Shown: positions 1 to 8,230, counted from the first letter of the stretch. The stretch: 42,097 bases of DNA from Hydrogenophaga sp. (GCF_022844385.1 NZ_JALHLX010000019.1:1-42097), one strand, 5' to 3'. Translations and numbers: made by a program. Notes: generated by a model from the sequence alone, not told the origin.

Positions 1-704
1 TGGATCTCGCCACCCGCACCGCGCGGCTGGCGGCGGATGCTCTCGAACACAGCCGGCGTGAGCACGTAGCGCCCGGCCACCGCCAAGGTGGACGGCGCCA
101 CGTCGGGTGCGGGCTTTTCAACCATGGCGAACACCTCGGCCAGTGCAGTGCTCACGCCGTGCACGTCGACCACGCCATAACGACGGGTGTCGGCGCGCGG
201 CACGTCCTGCACGGCCAGCACCGTACCGGGGCTCGATTCGTAGGCATGCACCATCTGTTGCAACACGGTGGGGCCGCCCTCGGCCTGGCGCGCGCCCAAC
301 ATCAGATCGTCGGCCAGCAGCACAGCAAACGGCTCGTCACCCACGAGGCGCTCGGCGCACAGCACCGCGTGCCCCAGGCCAAGCGCACGGGGCTGGCGCA
401 CGTAAACGCAGTCCATGTCGTCGGGTTTGATGGAGTTCACCAACTCAAGCAGGGCCGACTTGCCGGCCGCCTCGAGCTCCATCTCCAGCTCGTAGGCGGT
501 GTCGAAATGGTCTTCAATGGCACGCTTGTGGCGCCCGGTCACGAAGATCATTTCGCGGATGCCGGCGGCGTAAGCCTCTTCAACGGCGTATTGAATCAAC
601 GGCTTGTCCACCACCGGCAGCATTTCCTTGGGGATGGCTTTCGTGGCAGGCAGGAAACGGGTGCCGAGGCCACCCACCGGAAAAACAGCTTTGCGAATTT
701 TCAT
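1..704 (-). CDS. galU: UTP-glucose-1-phosphate uridylyltransferase (partial)
   Basis: Makes UDP-glucose from UTP and glucose-1-phosphate in the cytoplasm, a precursor for surface glycans and, with GalE, for UDP-galactose. Reading the minus strand from the ATG at 702-704 gives a protein that begins [20 protein letters not shown] and continues with [19 protein letters not shown]. This is the nucleotide-binding signature of GalU. The frame stays open to the window edge (about 234 codons), so the C-terminal part, roughly the last fifth of a usual 290-residue enzyme, is missing. A purine-rich GAGAGA stretch precedes the start. It is divergent from manC with a 143-bp gap. The family assignment is firm; whether this is the only GalU of the genome cannot be seen. 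Confidence 0.95.
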   Translation of the reverse strand, partial: MKIRKAVFPVGGLGTRFLPATKAIPKEMLPVVDKPLIQYAVEEAYAAGIREMIFVTGRHKRAIEDHFDTAYELEMELEAAGKSALLELVNSIKPDDMDCVYVRQPRALGLGHAVLCAERLVGDEPFAVLLADDLMLGARQAEGGPTVLQQMVHAYESSPGTVLAVQDVPRADTRRYGVVDVHGVSTALAEVFAMVEKPAPDVAPSTLAVAGRYVLTPAVFESIRRQPRGAGGEI

Positions 705-807
705 GGTCTCTCTCTGTCTGGAGTGATGGTTCTGTAATGCGACCGTGCATGTTAACGGCGCAGGATGAAACCACATCGAAGGGCTACACTGCCACGGTCA
801 ACGCGCC

Positions 808-820
808 GGGGGTTGCCCCC
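808..820 (+). other. Small GC hairpin in the manC leader
   Basis: GGGGG, TTG, CCCCC lies 27 bases before the manC start codon. It could fold in the mRNA leader, but it has no T tract and may be chance in GC-rich DNA. The rest of the galU-manC gap (705-847) shows only a weak TACACT -10-like box near 785. Confidence 0.25.
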
Positions 821-847
821 CACTGCCCAACCCCAATACGCCAGCCC

Positions 848-2284
848 ATGAGCATCACCCCCGTCATTCTTTGCGGAGGCTCAGGCACCCGCCTGTGGCC
901 ATTGAGCCGCCAGAGCTTTCCCAAACAGTTCGTGCCGCTGGTGGGCACCCAGAGCCTGTTGCAGCTGACGCTGGCGCGCCTGGCCTGGTGCGGCAACCCG
1001 CCCATGTGCGTGGCGTCTGAAGACCACCGCTTTCTGGTGGCCGACGCGATGGAATCACAAGGGGCGGCGGGTCAGGTGTTGCTGGAGCCGGCGGCGCGCA
1101 ACACGGCCGCGGCCATGGCGCTGGCCGCCTTGCTGGCTGCAAGCCCTGCGGACGCCGACCCCTTGCTGCTGTTCTGCCCGTCCGACCACCACATCCCGGA
1201 CATCGAGGCTTTCGCCCACACCATCCGCCAGGGCGTACCGGCCGCCGAGGCCGGCGCCATCGTCACCTTTGGTGTGGTGCCCAGTTTCCCGAGCACGGCC
1301 TATGGCTACATCGAACAAGGCGACGCCCGTGCTGACGGCAGCCGCCGCGTGGCGCGCTTCATCGAGAAACCCGCGCCCGCCGCCGCACAGGCCTTGCTGC
1401 TGCAGGGCAACGTGTTGTGGAACGCCGGCATCTTCCTGGTGCGCGCCAGCACCTTGTTGACCGCGCTCGGCCAGCACGCCGACGACATCCTGCAGTCGTG
1501 CCGCCAGGCCATGGCCCACCCGAAGCAGGACACCGTGGGCCAGATCGACTTTGTGCGGCCCGAGGCTGCGCCCTTTCTCGCCTGCCGCTCGCAAAGCATC
1601 GACTACGCCGTGATGGAGCGCCACGCCGACGTGGCGGTGGTGCCTTTCCAGGGCCAGTGGAGCGATGTGGGCAGCTGGAACGCCGTGGCCGACCTCAGCC
1701 CGGCCGACGACGACGGCAACCGCATCACGGGCCAGGGCCACACCCTGCACGCGAGCAACACTTTCATCCACGCACCGCACCGCACCGTGGTGGCCCTGGG
1801 CACCAAGGACCTGCTGATCATCGACACGCCCGACGCCCTGCTGGTGGCCCAGCGCGACCATGCGGAGCAGGTCAAGGACGTGGTGGCTCACCTTGCCCGT
1901 CTGCAGGTACCCCAAGCCGCCATGCACCGCCGCGTGGCCCGCCCCTGGGGCTGGTACGACAGCGTGGACATGGGCGAGCGCTTTCAGGTCAAACGCATCG
2001 GCGTCAAACCCGGCGCCAGCCTCAGTCTGCAGAAGCACCACCACCGCGCCGAACACTGGATCGTGGTCAAGGGCACGGCCGAGGTCACGCGTGGCTCAGA
2101 GACCTATCTGTTGTCGGAAAACCAGTCCACCTACATCCCCATCGGCGAGGTGCACCGCCTGCACAACCCCGGCAAGCTGGCGCTGGAAATGATCGAGGTG
2201 CAGTCGGGCAGCTATCTGGGTGAAGACGACATCGTTCGACTGGAAGACAAGTACGGCCGACAGCCCGACGCCGCGAAACCCTGA
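848..2284 (+). CDS. manC: Mannose-1-phosphate guanylyltransferase / mannose-6-phosphate isomerase
   Basis: A type II bifunctional enzyme of 478 residues that isomerises fructose-6-phosphate to mannose-6-phosphate and makes GDP-mannose from mannose-1-phosphate. The N-terminal nucleotidyltransferase carries the signature GGSGTRLWPLSRQSFPKQF at residues 10-28. The C-terminal cupin isomerase domain shows QKHHHRAEHW near residue 395. I chose the ATG at 848 because the protein then starts MSITPVILCGG, as family members do; an in-frame ATG at 737 would add 37 residues with no family character. No strong ribosome-binding site is visible. galE follows after 10 bp on the same strand, so the two are probably co-transcribed. 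The phosphomannomutase needed between its two reactions may be the gene at 39648-41030. Confidence 0.94.
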   Translation: MSITPVILCGGSGTRLWPLSRQSFPKQFVPLVGTQSLLQLTLARLAWCGNPPMCVASEDHRFLVADAMESQGAAGQVLLEPAARNTAAAMALAALLAASPADADPLLLFCPSDHHIPDIEAFAHTIRQGVPAAEAGAIVTFGVVPSFPSTAYGYIEQGDARADGSRRVARFIEKPAPAAAQALLLQGNVLWNAGIFLVRASTLLTALGQHADDILQSCRQAMAHPKQDTVGQIDFVRPEAAPFLACRSQSIDYAVMERHADVAVVPFQGQWSDVGSWNAVADLSPADDDGNRITGQGHTLHASNTFIHAPHRTVVALGTKDLLIIDTPDALLVAQRDHAEQVKDVVAHLARLQVPQAAMHRRVARPWGWYDSVDMGERFQVKRIGVKPGASLSLQKHHHRAEHWIVVKGTAEVTRGSETYLLSENQSTYIPIGEVHRLHNPGKLALEMIEVQSGSYLGEDDIVRLEDKYGRQPDAAKP

Positions 2285-2294
2285 GGCTCCCCGC

Positions 2295-3326
2295 ATGAAG
2301 ATTTTGCTCACCGGCGGCGCCGGCTACATCGGCAGCCACACGGCGGTCGCTCTCGTGGCGGCGGGTTTCGACCCCATCGTTCTGGACAACTTTGCCAACA
2401 GCCATCCGGTGGTCATGGAGCGCCTGGCCACCATCACCGGCCGGCACATTGCGCTGGAGCGCGGCGACGTGCTCGACACGCCCTGGCTGGAAGACGTGCT
2501 GCGACGCCACCAACCGGTGGGCGTGGTGCATTTCGCAGGAGACAAGGCGGTGGGTGAGAGCGTGGCGCTGCCGCTCAAGTACTTTCACAACAACATCGGT
2601 GGCGCGGTCAGCCTGCTGCGCGCCATGGAAACCGTGCACACGGAAAACCCGGCCACGGCACCCACGCTGGTGTTCTCCAGCAGTGCCACGGTCTATGGCG
2701 ACCCGGCCACCGTGCCCATCACCGAGAACTTTCCGCGCAGCCACACCAACCCGTATGGCCACAGCAAACTGGTGATCGAAGACATGCTTTCGGCCCTGCG
2801 CACCGCCAGCCCGGCGTGGCGCGTGGGCGTGCTGCGGTATTTCAACCCGGTGGGCGCACACCCCAGCGGGCTCATCGGCGAAGACCCGGCCGGCATTCCC
2901 AACAACCTCATGCCCTTTGTGGCGCAGGTGGCCGTGGGCCAGCGCGAGCACCTCAATGTGTACGGCGACGACTACCCCACGCCCGACGGCACCGGGGTCC
3001 GCGACTACATCCATGTGCAGGACCTCGCCGCCGGGCATGTGGCCGCCATCAAGACGTTGCTGAGGCAAGGTGAGAGCTTCACCGTGAACCTGGGCACAGG
3101 CCGCGGCCACAGTGTGCTCGACGTGGTGAAGGCGTTTGAAGCCGCCAGCGGCAAACCGGTGCCCTACCGCGTGGCACCGCGCCGCGCCGGCGATGTGGCG
3201 CAGTGCTGGGCCGACCCGGCTCTGGCGCTGCGCCTGCTGGGCTGGCAGGCACTGCACACGCTGGACGACATGTGTGCCGATGCGTGGCGCTGGCAGAGCG
3301 CCAACCCCAACGGTTACCGGAGCTGA
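2295..3326 (+). CDS. galE: UDP-glucose 4-epimerase
   Basis: Interconverts UDP-glucose and UDP-galactose using tightly bound NAD. The 343-residue protein is a short-chain dehydrogenase/reductase of extended type. GGAGYIGSH at residues 7-15 is the NAD-binding Rossmann motif, SSSATVYG (128-135) holds the catalytic Ser/Thr, and YGHSK (154-158) supplies the Tyr-Lys pair. YFNPVGAHPSG and the DGTGVRDYIHVQDL stretch are typical of GalE. The start 10 bp after manC gives the normal N terminus MKILLTGGAG. Its last 13 bases overlap the end of the convergent sppA-type gene. Confidence 0.95.
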   Translation: MKILLTGGAGYIGSHTAVALVAAGFDPIVLDNFANSHPVVMERLATITGRHIALERGDVLDTPWLEDVLRRHQPVGVVHFAGDKAVGESVALPLKYFHNNIGGAVSLLRAMETVHTENPATAPTLVFSSSATVYGDPATVPITENFPRSHTNPYGHSKLVIEDMLSALRTASPAWRVGVLRYFNPVGAHPSGLIGEDPAGIPNNLMPFVAQVAVGQREHLNVYGDDYPTPDGTGVRDYIHVQDLAAGHVAAIKTLLRQGESFTVNLGTGRGHSVLDVVKAFEAASGKPVPYRVAPRRAGDVAQCWADPALALRLLGWQALHTLDDMCADAWRWQSANPNGYRS

Positions 3327-4297
3327 ACGCCTGCGGCGCGGGCGGCGAGGAACATGCCTTCGCCCACGCTGGCACCGAAACGTTTGGCCAACCGCAGTCC
3401 CACGTTTTCGCGGCGCGTGTAGTCCACCAGCTCTTCGGCCTTGACGATTTCGCGCGCCACGTAGTCGAGGTTGCCCAGGCCGTCGGCCAGGCCCAACGCC
3501 ACCGCTTGCTGACCGTTCCACACCAGACCGCTGAAGGTCTCGGGCGTTTCTTTCAGGCGGTCGCCACGGCCCTTTTTCACCACCTCGATGAACTGCGTGT
3601 GGATCTCGGCCAACAGGTTCTGCATGAACTGGCGCTGCGACTCGTCTTGCGGGCTGAACGGATCGAGCAGGCCCTTGTTGTCACCGGCGGTCATGAGGCG
3701 CCGCTCGATGCCGAGCTTTTCCATCAACCCGGTGAAGCCAAAGCCGTCCATGAGCACGCCGATGCTGCCGACCAGGCTGGCCTTGTCCACGTAGATGTTG
3801 TCGGCCGCCGCCGCGATGTAGTAGGCCGCCGACGCACAGGTTTCCTCGACCACCGCATAGACCTTCTTGTCGTGCAGACCCTTCAGGCGCGTGATCTCGT
3901 CGTTGATGATGCCGGCCTGCACCGGGCTGCCGCCTGGCGAGTTGATCAGCAACACCACCGCCTGGGCGCCCGTGTCCTCGAAGGCCGAACGCAGAGCCGC
4001 CACGATGTTTTCGGCGCTGGCCTCGGAGTCCGACGCGATCGGGCCCTTGATTTCCACCACAGCCGTGTGCGGCGTGCTGGTGGACGTGCCGACCTCGGCG
4101 CTGGAATACACAAACCAGACGATCGCACCCAGGAGAGCCAGCCACATGAAGCGGGTGAACATCTTCCAGCGGCGGGCGGCCTGCTGCTCGCGGATGGTGG
4201 CGAACACCAGCTTTTCCAGCGTGGCGCGCTCCCAGGCCACCCCGTTGTTGCGGTCGTTGCCCACAGAGTTGGCCGAGCCCGGGATGTCGTCGTTCAT
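3314..4297 (-). CDS. sppA: Membrane-anchored signal peptide peptidase, S49 family
   Basis: A short-form SppA-like serine protease of 327 residues. It is expected to be anchored in the inner membrane with its protease domain outside, where it degrades cleaved signal peptides or other membrane fragments. One transmembrane segment lies at about residues 47-64. The protease domain contains INSPGGSPVQAG near 119, the likely nucleophile Ser156 in ETCASAAYY, and the likely general base Lys208 in TAGDNKG, the Ser/Lys dyad of S49. I chose the ATG at 4297; a TTG at 4321 in the same frame would add eight residues and overlap the Rieske gene's stop. It is the last gene of the HAD-Rieske-sppA operon and overlaps galE tail to tail by 13 bp. 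Confidence 0.92.
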   Translation of the reverse strand: MNDDIPGSANSVGNDRNNGVAWERATLEKLVFATIREQQAARRWKMFTRFMWLALLGAIVWFVYSSAEVGTSTSTPHTAVVEIKGPIASDSEASAENIVAALRSAFEDTGAQAVVLLINSPGGSPVQAGIINDEITRLKGLHDKKVYAVVEETCASAAYYIAAAADNIYVDKASLVGSIGVLMDGFGFTGLMEKLGIERRLMTAGDNKGLLDPFSPQDESQRQFMQNLLAEIHTQFIEVVKKGRGDRLKETPETFSGLVWNGQQAVALGLADGLGNLDYVAREIVKAEELVDYTRRENVGLRLAKRFGASVGEGMFLAARAAGVQLR

Positions 4298-4310
4298 GGT
4301 GCGTGTGTTC

Positions 4311-4691
4311 TCAGAATTCAAGAGGTTTGAGGTGGTATTGTGACCGCCAGTGAATCACCCCATCGAGCTCCAGCAGTTCGATCTTGAACAGTCCACCGCG
4401 GCACGGCCCTCCCCGGCATTCGCCGGTTGCGGGCTCGTACATCGCGCCATGCGTGGCACACATCAACCAGCGGCCGGTGTCGTCAAAAAAGCGGTCGGGT
4501 TGCCAGTCGAGTTCCATCGCCACGTGCGAGCAGCGGTTCAGGTAGGCGTGTGGCTGGCCCTGAAAGCGCACCGCAAACGCCCGGCAGGTCTGCCCCGCGT
4601 AGTTCACATCGAACGAGACCGCCCTGCCCCCGTCGACCAGATCGCGGCTGTTGCACAGCGGGTGGACCGGATCGTCGGTGGGTGGCGTCAT
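4311..4691 (-). CDS. Small Rieske [2Fe-2S] protein
   Basis: A 126-residue soluble single-domain Rieske protein. The cluster ligands are visible as C54-S-H56 and C78-A-T-H81, the two C-x-H / C-x2-H boxes that bind one 2Fe-2S cluster with two Cys and two His. There is no signal peptide, membrane segment or attached oxygenase domain, so it is more like a ferredoxin-type Rieske protein than a ring-hydroxylating oxygenase subunit. The start is supported by GAGG six bases upstream. That site overlaps the stop of the HAD gene, whose TGA lies 7 bp before this ATG, so translation is likely coupled. Its partner enzyme is not identifiable from the sequence. Confidence 0.88.
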   Translation of the reverse strand: MTPPTDDPVHPLCNSRDLVDGGRAVSFDVNYAGQTCRAFAVRFQGQPHAYLNRCSHVAMELDWQPDRFFDDTGRWLMCATHGAMYEPATGECRGGPCRGGLFKIELLELDGVIHWRSQYHLKPLEF

Positions 4692-4698
4692 GGAGACC

Positions 4699-5355
4699 TC
4701 AAGCGTGTTGGGTGAGCCAGTCGTGCAGTTCGCGCACCGAATGCGCCACATGCAAGGGCTTGAGTTCATGGAAAGCGTCGGGCTCGTGCGCGCCGTAGCT
4801 CACGCCCACGCTCGCGCAACCGGCGTTGAGCGCCATCTGCAGATCGTGCGTGGTGTCGCCGATCATGAGCGTGCGCTCGGGCGGCACGCCAAACTCGCTC
4901 ATCAGCTCGTTGAGCATCAGCGGGTGGGGCTTGCCGGCGGTCTCGTCAGCGGTGCGTGACCCGTCGAACAAGCCGCCCAGCTCCACCGTGCGCAGCACCT
5001 CGTTCAGCCCCCGGCGGCTCTTGCCCGTGGCCACGGTCAGCAGGTGCTGGCGTTCCTTCAACTCAGCGAGCAGGGGCAGCACGCCCTCGAACAAACTCAG
5101 GTCGTGCTGGCGCGCCGTGTAGTGGTGGCGGTACCGATCACCCAGCTGCGGGTATTTCTCAGGCGGTACATCGGGCGCGGCGTGGGCCAGTGCCTGCATG
5201 AGACCCATGCCGATCACGTAGCTGGCGGCCTCGGTGGTGGGCATTGCGCCACCCACGTCGGTCACGGCCAGCTGGATGCTGCGGGCGATCAGGGCGGTGG
5301 AGTCGAACAGGGTTCCGTCCCAGTCGAAGGCGATGAGGTCGTATTGGCGGGGCAT
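4699..5355 (-). CDS. HAD-superfamily phosphatase (phosphoglycolate phosphatase-like)
   Basis: A 218-residue haloacid dehalogenase-type hydrolase that probably dephosphorylates a small metabolite in the cytoplasm. Motif I is DWDGTLFDS with nucleophile Asp11 and acid/base Asp13, motif III is the Lys of GKPHPLM, and motif IV is MIGDTTHDLQMA. An alpha-helical C1 cap lies between motifs I and II, as in Gph-like enzymes. I chose the ATG at 5355 because the HAD fold starts at once (MPRQYDLIAF); upstream in-frame sequence looks non-coding. It heads the operon with the Rieske and SppA genes. The substrate cannot be read from the sequence; phosphoglycolate is only one possibility. Confidence 0.9.
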   Translation of the reverse strand: MPRQYDLIAFDWDGTLFDSTALIARSIQLAVTDVGGAMPTTEAASYVIGMGLMQALAHAAPDVPPEKYPQLGDRYRHHYTARQHDLSLFEGVLPLLAELKERQHLLTVATGKSRRGLNEVLRTVELGGLFDGSRTADETAGKPHPLMLNELMSEFGVPPERTLMIGDTTHDLQMALNAGCASVGVSYGAHEPDAFHELKPLHVAHSVRELHDWLTQHA

Positions 5356-5443
5356 CTTTAGGTTGTGAACGCTCGGTCGGCATCCATTGTCGCCATGGAT
5401 ATTCCACGGGGTGGCGCTACGTGTCTTAAGCCCTTCGAATTCA

Positions 5444-5477
5444 GGTAACTGACTTGTCGGTAGAACTGACACCTACC
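5444..5477. repeat. Direct and inverted repeats upstream of the sigma-54 promoter
   Basis: GGTAACTGAC (5444-5453) recurs as GGTAGAACTGAC (5459-5470). The second copy also forms an inverted repeat GGTAG-N9-CTACC (5459-5477). It lies about 45 bp upstream of the sigma-54-type promoter, where an enhancer-binding protein could bind. The function is inferred from position only. Confidence 0.35.
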
Positions 5478-5510
5478 CCACCAAGCAAAAAAAAGACGAA
5501 CAAATTCAAC

Positions 5511-5520
5511 AGCAATTGCT
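5511..5520. repeat. Perfect palindrome AGCAATTGCT
   Basis: This 10-bp palindrome, 12 bp if the flanking C and G are counted, ends immediately before the -24 box of the PEP-CTERM gene promoter. It could be a regulator or IHF-type contact site, or it could be chance. Confidence 0.25.
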
Positions 5521-5521
5521 G

Positions 5522-5538
5522 CTGGCACAACAAGTGCT
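5522..5538 (+). promoter_or_regulatory. Candidate sigma-54 (-24/-12) promoter of the PEP-CTERM gene
   Basis: CTGGCACAACAAGTGCT has the invariant GG and GC with exactly ten bases between them, and it matches the TGGCAC-N5-TTGCW consensus except at two weakly conserved positions. Transcription would start near 5549, about 27 bases before the ATG at 5576, leaving room for the AGGTGA ribosome-binding site. PEP-CTERM genes in floc-forming betaproteobacteria are known to be controlled by RpoN with the PrsK/PrsR pair, so the promoter type fits the gene. Confidence 0.6.
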
Positions 5539-5575
5539 TGATGAAGTACGTGTCAACTCTTCTAGGTGATCTCTC

Positions 5576-6145
5576 ATGAAAAATCTGAAAACATTGGTAG
5601 CCGTAGCTGCACTGGCAGTCGCGGGCGCATCGAATGCGGCTGTGGTTGACTTTAGATACGGTGGCTCTGTGATGGCGACGATGACGACGTCGGGTGCGAC
5701 CACATTCACACTTGATTTCGTCTCTGCACCAGACAGCGACGCGTTTATCAACGAGTTGTTCTTACTTGGTCCTGGCGGCACGTTCACCGACCTCAGCACC
5801 ACCACGTCTATTGTGGCGAGTTACAGCGCTGGTGGTTTTACCAACGCAGGCAAGACGTTTAACTGGTCAATTGATTTTCCCCAGCCGAATAACTCTAATC
5901 GCTTCACCATCGGTGAGAGCGCCAGTTGGAGTATTGTGGTTACAAATCCTGAAGATTGGGATTTCAGCATGCTCCATATCAACGCATTCCTGAGCGGAGA
6001 GTCAATCAAGATTGATGGTTGTGTTCGTGGTGCCCCAGGCTGTGGAGGGAATGACGTTCCGGAACCTGCTTCTATTGCGCTGCTTGGCTTGGGTCTGCTG
6101 GGTCTTGGCGCTTCCCGAAAATTCGTGGCAAGCAAGCAAGCGTGA
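5576..6145 (+). CDS. PEP-CTERM sorting domain exported protein
   Basis: A 189-residue secreted protein. A signal peptide (MKNLKTLVAVAALAVAGASNA) is probably cut after residue 21. The middle is Ser/Thr/Gly-rich, predicted beta structure without a recognised enzyme motif, with two cysteines (149 and 156). The C terminus is a classic PEP-CTERM signal: VPEPAS at 161-166, a hydrophobic run IALLGLGLLGLG, then basic residues (RK). The family is processed by exosortase (EpsH/XrtA) and tied to extracellular polysaccharide and flocs; no exosortase is in this window. The AGGTGA site eight bases before the ATG supports the start. The gene looks AT-richer than its neighbours. It stands alone between a sigma-54-type promoter and a strong terminator. 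Confidence 0.92.
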   Translation: MKNLKTLVAVAALAVAGASNAAVVDFRYGGSVMATMTTSGATTFTLDFVSAPDSDAFINELFLLGPGGTFTDLSTTTSIVASYSAGGFTNAGKTFNWSIDFPQPNNSNRFTIGESASWSIVVTNPEDWDFSMLHINAFLSGESIKIDGCVRGAPGCGGNDVPEPASIALLGLGLLGLGASRKFVASKQA

Positions 6146-6158
6146 TCTGATTTCAAAC

Positions 6159-6192
6159 ATCAAAAAAGCCACCTTCAGGTGGCTTTTTTGAT
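6159..6192. terminator. Bidirectional intrinsic terminator
   Basis: A perfect 15-bp stem, ATCAAAAAAGCCACC (6159-6173) pairing with GGTGGCTTTTTTGAT (6178-6192), surrounds a TTCA loop. T runs on both strands let it end the PEP-CTERM transcript from the left and the frmA-fghA transcript from the right. Confidence 0.93.
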
Positions 6193-6206
6193 CGTGCGAG
6201 CTTCTT

Positions 6207-7046
6207 CTAACTCAATCGGCTGGCGTGATTCACCAAATGTCGCTCAATCACCGACGCGATGAAGTAATAGCCGTGGTCAAAACCCTCAAGCCAATGCAAT
6301 TCGAGCGGTTGACCAGCATCGGCACAAGCCTGCTCCAGCAAATGCAGATGCAATTGATCTGCCAGAAACTTGTCCGCCAGCCCCTGATCAACCAGCAACG
6401 GCGGCAAAGGCGGACCGCTTTTGATCAGTTCCACAGCGTCGTGTTCGGCCCAAACCGCACGGCCCAGCCCCAAGTAACCGGCGAATGCCTTCTCTCCCCA
6501 CGGGCACTGGCTGGGCGCGCAGATAGGCGCGATGGCGGACACGCTCTGGTAGAGACCGGGGTGGCGCAGCGCGAGCGTCAGAGCGCCATGGCCACCCATG
6601 GAATGGCCACAAATACCTACCCGATCGGGCCGTGTCGAAAAATTTGACAGCACCAAGTCGTGCAATTCCTTGGTGATCCAGCTTTCCATGCGGAAGTGTT
6701 TGGCCCAAGGTTCCTGGGTCGCGTCCAGGTAAAAACCAGCACCGTGACCGAAATCCCAGGACGCGTCGGCGCCCTCGATGCCGGTATCGCGCGGGCTGGT
6801 GTCGGGGGTGACGATGGCCAGGCCCAGTTCGGCCGCGTATCGCTGGGCGCCGGCCTTGATGGCAAAGGTTTCCTCGTTGCAGGTCAGCCCTGCCAGAAAG
6901 AACAGCACCGGCACCGGGCCTTGCGCGGCCTGCGGCGGCAGGTACACGCCGAACTTCATCGGCAGGCCGATCTCGGCGGAGTCGTGCCGGTAGAAGCCCT
7001 GCACGCCGCCGAAGCAGCGGTGCTCGCTGAGTGTCTCGATGCCCAT
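6207..7046 (-). CDS. fghA: S-formylglutathione hydrolase
   Basis: Hydrolyses S-formylglutathione to formate and glutathione, the second step of glutathione-dependent formaldehyde removal. The 279-residue alpha/beta hydrolase has the nucleophile Ser149 in GHSMGG, the likely acid Asp225 in QGLADKFL and the base His258 in FDHGYYF. FFLAGLTCNEETF near residue 50 forms the oxyanion region typical of esterase-D proteins. Its ATG overlaps the stop of frmA by one base (TGATG), so the two are translated together. The terminator at 6159-6192 follows it. Confidence 0.96.
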   Translation of the reverse strand: MGIETLSEHRCFGGVQGFYRHDSAEIGLPMKFGVYLPPQAAQGPVPVLFFLAGLTCNEETFAIKAGAQRYAAELGLAIVTPDTSPRDTGIEGADASWDFGHGAGFYLDATQEPWAKHFRMESWITKELHDLVLSNFSTRPDRVGICGHSMGGHGALTLALRHPGLYQSVSAIAPICAPSQCPWGEKAFAGYLGLGRAVWAEHDAVELIKSGPPLPPLLVDQGLADKFLADQLHLHLLEQACADAGQPLELHWLEGFDHGYYFIASVIERHLVNHASRLS

Positions 7047-8152
7047 CAGAACTCCACGACAGCGCGAATCGATTCACCGCGCTTCATCAAATCGAAGCCC
7101 TCGTTGATCTGGTCCAGGCGCAGCTTGTGCGTGATCAGGTCGTCGATGTTGATCTTGCCTTCCATGTACCAGTCGACGATCTTGGGCACGTCGGTGCGGC
7201 CGCGGGCGCCACCGAAGGCCGAACCTTCCCATTTGCGGCCGGTGACCAGCTGGAACGGGCGCGTGCTGATCTCGGCACCAGCTTCGGCCACGCCGATGAT
7301 GATGCTGCGGCCCCAACCTTTGTGCGTGCACTCCAGCGCGTCGCGCATGACCTTGGTGTTGCCGATGCACTCGAAGCTGTAGTCGGCGCCGCCATCGGTG
7401 AGCTGGACGATGGCGTCCACCACGTTCGGCACTTCCTTGGGGTTGATGAAGTGCGTCATGCCGAACTTGCGCGCCATGGCTTCGCGCGCGGGGTTCAGGT
7501 CCACACCGATGATCTTGTCGGCGCCCACCATCTTTGCGCCCTGGATCACGTTCAGGCCAATGCCGCCCAGGCCAAACACAACCACGTTGGCACCCGCCTC
7601 CACCTTGGCCGAGAAGATCACCGCGCCGATGCCGGTCGTAACGCCGCAGCCGATGTAGCAGACCTTGTCGAACGGAGCGTCTTCGCGGATCTTGGCCAGC
7701 GAAATCTCCGGCGCCACGGTGTAGTTGCTGAAGGTGCTGGTGCCCATGTAATGAAAGATGGGCTGGCCGTCCAGGCTGAAGCGGCTGGTGGCGTCGGGCA
7801 TGAGGCCCTTGCCCTGCGTGCCGCGGATCAGCTGGCACAAGTTGGTCTTGCGGCTCAGGCAGAACTTGCACTGGCGGCACTCGGGCGTGTAGAGCGGGAT
7901 GACGTGGTCGCCCTTCTTGAGCGAGGTCACGCCGGGGCCGACATCGACCACGATGCCCGCGCCTTCATGGCCCAGGATCGCAGGAAAGATCCCTTCGGGA
8001 TCGGCGCCCGAGAGCGTGTAGTAATCGGTGTGGCAGATGCCGGTGGCCTTGATCTCCACCAGCACTTCACCGAACTTCGGGCCTTCCAGGTCCACGGTTT
8101 CAATGGTGAGGGGCTGGCCTGCTTTCCAGGCGACGGCGGCTTTCGTTTTCAT
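7046..8152 (-). CDS. frmA: S-(hydroxymethyl)glutathione dehydrogenase (class III alcohol dehydrogenase)
   Basis: Oxidises S-hydroxymethylglutathione, formed from formaldehyde and glutathione, to S-formylglutathione with NAD. At 368 residues it has normal class III length. Catalytic zinc ligands are Cys40 (GICHTD), His62 with Glu63 (GHEGAG) and Cys169 (CYIGCG); structural zinc ligands are Cys92, 95, 98 and 106. The cofactor motif [11 protein letters not shown] is present. It is the first gene of a two-gene unit with fghA. The 78-bp gap to the upstream puuD must carry its promoter or a read-through; I see no FrmR-type regulator nearby. Confidence 0.97.
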   Translation of the reverse strand: MKTKAAVAWKAGQPLTIETVDLEGPKFGEVLVEIKATGICHTDYYTLSGADPEGIFPAILGHEGAGIVVDVGPGVTSLKKGDHVIPLYTPECRQCKFCLSRKTNLCQLIRGTQGKGLMPDATSRFSLDGQPIFHYMGTSTFSNYTVAPEISLAKIREDAPFDKVCYIGCGVTTGIGAVIFSAKVEAGANVVVFGLGGIGLNVIQGAKMVGADKIIGVDLNPAREAMARKFGMTHFINPKEVPNVVDAIVQLTDGGADYSFECIGNTKVMRDALECTHKGWGRSIIIGVAEAGAEISTRPFQLVTGRKWEGSAFGGARGRTDVPKIVDWYMEGKINIDDLITHKLRLDQINEGFDLMKRGESIRAVVEF

Positions 8153-8230
8153 GGTGGGTGCGGTGGGTTGGTGAGATCGGGTTTGAGGTTACCGCAGATG
8201 CCATTTCCCCCGATGCACACCGACCATGCG

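Noticed and set aside
7829..7852. TGGCAC followed by TTGC inside frmA, resembling a sigma-54 promoter
   Set aside because: The GG and GC are not ten bases apart and it lies within a coding region pointing away from any gene start.
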